A stretch of 64,000 nucleotides of DNA from Inonotus obliquus (lineage: Eukaryota > Basidiomycota > Agaricomycetes > Hymenochaetales > Hymenochaetaceae). Shown piece by piece: positions 57,832-64,000 of this stretch. The first letter of the stretch is position 1; every line of letters starts with the position of its first letter. The notes beneath the pieces were generated by a model. That model did no database searches. It saw nothing but the letters and a program-made list of their open reading frames with translations, and was not told the DNA's origin. The stretch covers positions 2,330,501 to 2,394,500 of the forward strand of contig JAJHTX010000007.1 in assembly GCA_032164295.1 (NCBI GenBank), written 5' to 3'. The position numbers and the translations under genes were made by a program.

Positions 57832-59027
57832 ATGCGGGGGTTCAACGGTGAAAATGCCATTAACCCAGGAGACTCACAATCGAATCAGAGAGGATGGCGT
57901 GGTAGGTCAGGACGTGGCAGGGGCTGGAGAAGAAACGATCAAGCATTACAAGGACAAGGAAACGGACCTAAGCCAATATTGACTCACTGTATGGATTTTC
58001 ATGTTATCTCACAGTATGAGGAATAACTGGCCTCATCAGTCCTCTCTATCCCGCTCGTATGGCCTTCACTGTTCAATTCTACTCAATTATCTTATTTAAT
58101 TCAAGGGACACTTGGCTGCTGTAAGATCGGCGGCCGAATCTTTCGGAAGTGCGATCCTTGGAAATACCCCACCTATCGTCGGACTTGATCCAACCATTGT
58201 TGTTGCTCCACGGCGACTGCATTTGACTTTGGGAGTGATGAGTCTGGAAGAAGAAGCTTCCGCTACCGAGTACTTTTCGAGGCAAGAAATCCAACACACG
58301 AAAACAGTCTCACTGGCATCGTCGTCTCTTCGCTCATTGCGTCCGAGCATCCTTGCTGCTCTTGACGGCCGGCCATTACGTGTTCCTTTGAGTTGCATTG
58401 ACATCATGAAGCCTGAGAGGAACGACCCAACACGTGCTCACGTTCTATATGCCGGACCGTCTGATGAGGATCTCTATTCAGAAGATGGACAGCGTCTGAA
58501 ACGCATCTGCGGTATGTTCCGTTGCTGAAACGAAGAATACAAGAAATTCTAATGTTATGTTTCACCCAGAACTTGTCAACTCGGAGTTCATTAAAGCCGG
58601 ATTGGTTGTGGACGATAAACGACCACTTAAAGTGAGCTGGCATACCTAGATGTTTACAATCCTGTTTATTGAGATTTTGTAGCTTCATTGCACACTAGTC
58701 AACACGTCAAACCGGAAGCCACGAGGAAACGGACGACGTATACCTTTTTCGTTTGACCAGATTCGAGACTGTCCAGCATTACGGGAGTTAAACCGAACCG
58801 ATGGATCTATCAGTTCCCAGTCAACAACCGAAAATGTAACGGGACATGCGGTTGGAGCCCCCAGCAGAGAACAGAAAATTACGGATGCAGACAGTAGGGC
58901 CAGCTCGCTGCACTACGCCATTCCTATTGACCTAGGGACCCATGCAGTCAATGAGATACAGATTTGCCGGATGGGAAGCTGGGGACCGGAGGGAGAATAC
59001 GTGTGTGTCGGAAAAGTTGATCTATAG
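57832..59027 (+). CDS. 2H phosphoesterase, ASCC1/AKAP7-like
   Basis: The start MRGFNGENAINPGDSQSNQR is followed by a Gly/Arg-rich stretch (GWRGRSGRGRGWRR) that may bind RNA. THFLSIPL then joins GHLAAVRSAAESFGSAIL across a 48-bp intron (58047 region). The two catalytic HxTx motifs are LHLTLGVMSL and, after an intron, LHCTLVNTSN, as in the AKAP7/ASCC1 2'-5' RNA-ligase-like domain. IPFSFDQI and VNEIQICRMGSWGPEGEY complete the domain, ending VGKVDL. ASCC1 acts in the activating signal cointegrator and alkylation-repair complex; I infer the family, not the partner. No KH domain was seen, so it may be closer to AKAP7. Confidence 0.85.
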
Positions 59028-59318
59028 GACCATCTTGTGCACTGAAGGCTATTTGAAAAATCTCAAAACTTGTATCACAAAGCTTGAATCCAGTATTGTG
59101 GACGTTTGCTAGACGAATAGTATTACTGTAGGCCGGCATCCGAAGCTGTTCAGCGGCAGTGTGCTTCGGTGATTTCCGGGAGCATATTCCCACGGGATGA
59201 CTGGTTTAGGGCCAACTCATCAACTTGCCGCGAGTTCCTTCCAACCGTCACCTCGACTCGCATCGTCGCTACCAACAACCCCTCCTCTTTCATCCATCGC
59301 TTTTTCATTCACCCATCC

Positions 59319-60263
59319 ATGTCAGAGATCCGTAGGAAGCTCGTCATCGTTGGAGATGGTGCTTGCGGCAAGGTACGCTGCTATTTCCTTATCGTTCTTC
59401 CCCGTCTCCTGTTCTCACCTTCCCTTGCTTTCCTCTGTTTTCTGCCGAAAATGTCGAACTTGTGCATTCCAATCCTGATGTGGTTAAATTCGTGGTGCAA
59501 ATTCTTTACTTTCCGTACATAATCTACGTCAATGCGCACCTGTACAATCCGCTCATTTCTGCGGAAAGACCTGTCTCTTGATTGTGTTCAGGTAAGGTAC
59601 TGGTGTTCACTTGACGAACATGTGGTTGACGGCCGCCTAGCAAAGGGACATTCCCTGAGATCTACGTCCCTACCGTGTTCGAGAATTACGTAGCTGATGT
59701 TGATGTCGACGGAAAGCACGTTGAATTGGCTCTTTGGGATACCGCTGGACAGGAAGATTACGACCGTCTCCGCCCTCTCTCTTATCCTGACTCACACGTT
59801 ATCTTGATTTGCTTCGCCATTGACTCACCGGACTCTCTCGACAACGTGCAGGAGAAGGTATGTCACGTTGGCTTATGTTGTTTGTCACGTCATAGTTGAT
59901 GCGTCCGTCCCGTTGAGTAGTGGCACTCCGAGGTCACGCACTTCTGTGCCGGTCTGCCGGTGCTGCTTGTCGGCTGCAAGAAGGACCTGAGACGCGACCC
60001 GAAGACATGCGAAGAGCTGCGGAAAGTTTCTCAGCGCCCTGTGTCTCCGGAAGAGGTACGTTCTGTTGGTTCTGCCTAGTCAGGGAAGGGTTATTGAGCA
60101 ATCCGTGTAGGGTGTAGCTGTTGCACAGAAAATCTGTGCGAAGCAGTACCTCGAGTGTTCGGCAAGGACAGGCGAGGGCGTCCGCGAAGTCTTCCAATAT
60201 GCGACTCGCTATGCCCTACTCGCGAACAAGAGGACTCCGAGCAAAAAATGCGTAATCGTCTGA
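59319..60263 (+). CDS. RHO1: Rho1 GTPase
   Basis: Small GTPase that controls cell-wall glucan synthesis, actin and the protein kinase C pathway. Five exons (59319-59372, 59569-59591, 59641-59857, 59921-60055, 60111-60263) give 193 residues. P-loop: GDGACGK joins TCLLIVFSKG. Switch [13 protein letters not shown]. Switch [22 protein letters not shown]. The base-binding GCKKDLRRD and [14 protein letters not shown] follow. It ends with a short basic run and the prenylation box CVIV. The Rho-specific insert is [20 protein letters not shown]. No defect seen. Confidence 0.96.
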
Positions 60264-60854
60264 GTTGAGAATCCGGTCTTCAGCATCTTCCAACTATGCC
60301 CTTGTTGTACTGGATCCTTATTGGCTCATTCGCATTCAGTTTACGATTTCTGTGGAGCGTCACGATTCTCCGTTCTTTATCACACTCTTCGTCATTTCTT
60401 TCTCTAACGATCGTTGGTAATGTACGTTCGCTGGGCGACCAGGCGTCGATTATAAAGATTCAAGGCCGGAGGAACCATAGTACTGCGGACGAGCCTTCTT
60501 CGTTGTGCAGCGGGGGTGGAGTTGTAGATGCAGTGGAGATACGTTATACAGGGAATTAGGAACAAGATTTCTGCTCGCTGTAGATACGTATGTTATATCA
60601 TTACTGCTCCTGCCATTGTCTCATTCGCTTTTGTCGTCAAACTATTCTTTACGCGGTCTTGTTCGTCTGACCTCGTTTTAAATTTCCCTTTTATTTCCGA
60701 ATCTCACTTGTCTGTGTAATATTCCATCTCCAATTGCATACATACCATCCGTTATCGTCATAGTCTAGCAAGGTGGGACCATAGAGTGCACGTGACGGTT
60801 AAGTATGCAAGTTCGTACACCAACAGCCAACTTCGAGTTCGTTTCACACCAATT
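60264..60854. other. Intergenic region, no gene seen
   Basis: 3' region of RHO1 and upstream region of APN1. An 87-codon plus frame at 60296-60559 begins right after RHO1 and has no family resemblance. Confidence 0.5.
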
Positions 60855-62677
60855 ATGCAATCCATCAGGCGTAGCAGCAGGCTTGCATTATCTTCCCAAC
60901 TCACAATCATTCCTCACTCTCGTAAAAGGAGAAGACTTTCTGTATCTGCGTCAGCTGAAGACATCGTGGTTGGTTCATCTCTGCCTCCGCTGAATCGTGA
61001 ACACCTTGTCGCAAGTACTGAGTCAGAATCAGCAACGGATCAGAAGAAGAGGAAAGCAAAGAGGCCCAGGGAAGCAAAGGAACCAGATCCTGCAGATTTT
61101 CCGAGGGTTTCAAATGACTGGAAGTTTGGTGCTCACGTGTCAGCCGCTGGTGGTGTTGAAAACGCCATCGTAAACGCGGCAGAGATAGGGTAAGCACGGA
61201 CCAGACCTTAGCTTCAGTTCTCAGTAGTCGTTTCTAATCGCATTCATTTAGAGCCAATGCCTTCGCCCTTTTCTTGAAATCACAAAGAAAATGGGCATCG
61301 CCAGACATCTCGAACGATTCCGCAACCCTCTTCAAGTCTCGTCTGAACGCGTTTGGCTACGATCCATCCCATATTGTCCCTCATGGAAACTATCTCATAA
61401 ATCTAGCAAACCCTGACATGTGAGTCTGAGTAAACTTGCTCCTTGCTTTTTCTGATCCCATGATATAGCGAAAAGCGGGAGAAGTCATACGAGTGTCTTC
61501 TCGACGACCTTCGGCGCTGCGAGCTCCTAGGGCTTAAACTTTATAACTTCCAGTACGTCTTTTCTTACCAATTAGCAACAGTTGCAGTGCATAGCGACTG
61601 TCCACTTCAAGTCCAGGTTCCACAGTCGGGCTTGCATCGAAGGAGGACTGTATCTCTATGATAGCCAGTTGCCTTAATAGGGCGCATAAGGAGACTGGAT
61701 CAGTCATCACCGTCATCGAGAACATGGTACAAGATTGGCGCCTGGTCTCCATTTACTAATTGGCTGAACTATATCTCTAGGCGGGCGCGGGAAATGTCAT
61801 TGGATCGAAGTTTGCCGAGATCGCCAGTATCATTCAACAGGTCGAGGATAAGACTCGGGTAGGCGTATGTCTCGACACCTGTAAGAGCCCCTGCTGGATT
61901 ATTCGTGTCTCGTGCTGACCGTTGTTACAAGGTCACGCGTTTGCAGCAGTGAGCTAGTCGCCAGAATCAAGACGTTATTAAAGTAGGCTTATGTAGTTCA
62001 CAGGGATATGATCTAACCACCAGGGAAGGGTACGAGTGAGTTTTCAACGAGTACGGATTGAACTATTACGATACTGAAACTGCGACTAGGGCCACTTGTA
62101 AGCATAGCGAGTTCATATGATGCTCCCGAGTCGCTTTACTAGGTCCACTTTATTAGTATCCGAATTCGACTCGGTCGTTGGACTACGCTACCTTCGCGCA
62201 ATGCATTTGAACGATTCGAAAGCTTCCTTAGGGTCTAATAAAGATCGCCATGAAAATATCGGCCTGTAAGTTGTGCAGCAACTTTGTCCGAGTCTTTCTC
62301 CTTGAGCCTCTGGCATTGGTTTTACCCATCCCTGGCTTTACGTCCAGCTGATGCCGTCCCTCCACAGCGGGCACCTGACACTGAGTGCGTTTGCTTTCAT
62401 AGCAAGAGATATACGCTTGAGGAAGATTCCGCTGATATTGGAGACGCCTCGATCCTCCGCCTTGGATCCAACCGGAGATTGCCCGGCGGTCTGGCGTGCA
62501 GAGATAGACATCCTTAATAAGCTTTCCGCGATGGACGGAGCAAGAGGATGCTCAGCTGAGGATGAGAGGAGAGAAATTATAAGGACTTTAGAAACGGCGG
62601 TGGGACGGACTGCGTCTATGGATAGCGGTGGTGCGATTAGCGGTTCGGTGAAGCATGGTACGAAACCGAAACGATGA
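60855..62677 (+). CDS. APN1: AP endonuclease Apn1 (endonuclease IV family)
   Basis: Cuts DNA at abasic sites in base excision repair with three zinc ions. The first ATG gives a basic N-terminus with [10 protein letters not shown] and a second Lys/Arg run ([15 protein letters not shown]), likely nuclear signals. The TIM-barrel starts [20 protein letters not shown], then [36 protein letters not shown] (across an intron), [56 protein letters not shown] and IPLILETP. The metal ligands of the family (His, Glu, Asp) are present. A short acidic/basic tail ends GTKPKR. Many introns. Looks functional. It is convergent with PCNA. Confidence 0.93.
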
Positions 62678-63056
62678 GAAGATCCCTAAAATTCATGCTG
62701 ACGGAGAGTCCGGAAGCGACAAGGGTTCAGTGGGATGGAGGTTAGTTGTTGTGCTTTTCTTAGCAGTAAACCCTTTCTATAATCTGATTCTAAGGGAGAT
62801 CGGCGAGCAACATTCCGGTGTGTACTGTACCAACGAAGTGGCTAGACCATGGACCCAAATACACATTGTTTCAATCAAAATGGATTTATTGCGACAGAGC
62901 ATATGCAAGCGACCGGTTACAGCCATGGCTTAGATATTGAAAAGAGAGAACTACTAAAGGAAGAGTAGAAGAGACCAACGTGTCGGAAAGGGAGATCGCT
63001 AATATTTTCATCTTTGCTTCTATCTCGCAGTTTGCGAGACCTTTGAAGCCATCCAT
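62678..63056. other. 3' regions of convergent APN1 and PCNA genes
   Basis: 380 bp between two convergent stops. No gene is seen; a 92-codon plus frame is out of phase with APN1. Confidence 0.5.
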
Positions 63057-64000
63057 CTATTCATCGCCGATCTTCGGGGCAAGGTAATAATGGATATGAC
63101 CAGGTCCGAAATCGTAGGCAACCTGAGAATAACTAAGTAATCAAGAATCAAAATGTAAAAAAGGGGAGCGCACAAGTAGTGGAACGTCGTTCGACATGAA
63201 GAGTTGCACAGTCTCGCTGAGCGCGGCGCTCTTTGAGAATGTAACGAGGTACTTCAGCGAGAACGTAAGTGAGACATGCTGCGACATGTCGATCGAAACA
63301 CCTCCAGAGTCTTCGTCGTCGGAACTCTTCTTCGCTTTCTTTGCCTTGCCAGTGCTCTGTGATAGAAATTGTAAGCTCCAAAGATGACTCCGTCTGGGTT
63401 AGAGTCGAAATACCTTCTGGGCCTTTCTACGCTTACGAGAGCTTTCTTCCTCTTCATCGGATCCACCTTCCCTTTCCTCCTCGCCGTCGCCATGCTCGGC
63501 CTCATCGTCGGACTGCGCCTTGAATTCACCCCCATCATCTTCTTCAACTTCCTCCATTTCCGCATCCTCTCCTGGCTCTTTCTTGACCCTCGTACCATTG
63601 ACTCCCGCCTTCTTCGAGCTGCCCGATTCACGGTCTTCATCCTCAGCACCCTCCTCTTTTTTCGGTTTCTTATCCTTACCGACGTTGGCGTACTTGCGTC
63701 GCGCGGCATCGGTCTGTTTAAGGAGGACGGAGCCATTTGCAGCCTCGCCGTCAGCGGCGAACCGCACGCCCTCTTTGCTAACCTCGATTCGCACGGATTC
63801 ACTTAGCTGCGAGAGATCCTTAACAATACGTGACAAATCGGACGATGGCATTCTGATGCACGCATCATACTCGGTGTCCGGAATACCGAGATTGTCAACG
63901 TCGATGTCCATTAGCTTCATATCGTACTCGGCAATACGGTCGCTGCTTCTACCCTCGTAGGTGAGGCTGAGGACATCTGCGTCATCTGAGGCCTTAATAG
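63057..64000 (-). CDS. POL30: PCNA, C-terminal part, with long charged insert (partial)
   Basis: Sliding clamp for DNA polymerases. The gene runs off the window end; the visible part starts near family residue 80 with ASDDADVLSLTYEGRSSDRI, then EYDMKLMDIDVDNLGIPDTE, MPSSDLSRIVKDLSQLSESV and VRFAADGEAANGSVLLKQTD. Where most PCNA proteins have 10-20 residues, a long Lys/Glu/Asp/Ser-rich insert follows (KKPKKEEGAEDEDRESGSSK, through EEVEEDDGGEFKAQSDDEAE, to SRKRRKAQK and, after an intron, KAKKAKKSSDDEDSGG). The fold resumes at VSLTFSLKYLVTFSKSAALS and ends with IHYYLAPKIGDE. The insert is over 100 residues. All parts are in frame with two introns, so it belongs to the protein. Confidence 0.93.

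Noticed and set aside
63384..63960. Two plus-strand frames of 140 and 146 codons
   Set aside because: Antisense to the charged insert of PCNA; Ser/Phe-rich mirror of GAA/GAG/AAG codons.
1..64000. tRNA or rRNA genes
   Set aside because: GTTCGAA/GTTCAAA-type B-box sequences were checked by eye and none sat in a cloverleaf-like context; a covariance search would be needed to exclude them.

Overview
The window is nuclear DNA of a filamentous basidiomycete, most likely an Agaricomycete. Genes are cut by many 45-80 bp GT..AG introns, and the families present fit: Hmp1/CsbD-like protein, DUF1996 secreted protein, SMP-like mini-protein, Rho1, Glo3-type ArfGAP, F-box proteins. I cannot name the species. 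Gene models were spliced by eye, so outer boundaries are firmer than every internal junction.

Layout. (1) 1-6.3 kb: a dead LINE-type retrotransposon. ORF1 has zinc knuckles; ORF2 (endonuclease plus YMDD reverse transcriptase) carries three in-frame stops and a 1.24 kb GGTAC-rich insertion flanked by an apparent 8-bp duplication. (2) 6.9-16.3 kb: GPI16, a small Cys-rich CGH protein, EB1/Mal3 and an SMP-like mini-protein, with several coding-looking but unassigned spliced segments. (3) 18.2-27.4 kb: a pseudogene and transposon graveyard. It holds a broken uL2 (60S L8) gene, a broken SURF4/Erv29, a broken myosin-I, an AT-rich MITE-like element, and two oppositely oriented 1.6-1.7 kb solo LTRs, each with its own perfect 5-bp target duplication. 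One LTR sits inside the uL2 pseudogene. (4) 28.7-64 kb: a dense, mostly intact housekeeping segment: an extremely exon-fragmented GH15 glycosidase, FAD monooxygenase, dual-specificity phosphatase, uridine phosphorylase, two F-box proteins, a disordered protein divergent from an Hmp1-like protein, a two-domain cupredoxin-like membrane protein, DUF1996 protein, Glo3 ArfGAP, a small secreted Cys protein, a PMU1-like phosphatase, a 2H phosphoesterase (ASCC1/AKAP7 type), Rho1, Apn1 and the C-terminal part of PCNA.

The genes do not form a pathway or biosynthetic cluster. The loosest themes are secretion and surface (GPI16, DUF1996, cupredoxin, Glo3, SURF4 remnant, Rho1) and DNA maintenance (Apn1 beside PCNA, Hmp1-like). 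The most unusual observations are: the GH15 gene, where ten consecutive exons of 8-31 nt can be threaded in frame across 645 bp; the solo LTR family, whose inferred U3 region carries a conserved reading frame with a shared internal TGA; PCNA with a long charged insert; and the LINE insertion, whose removal restores ORF2 in frame across the junction.
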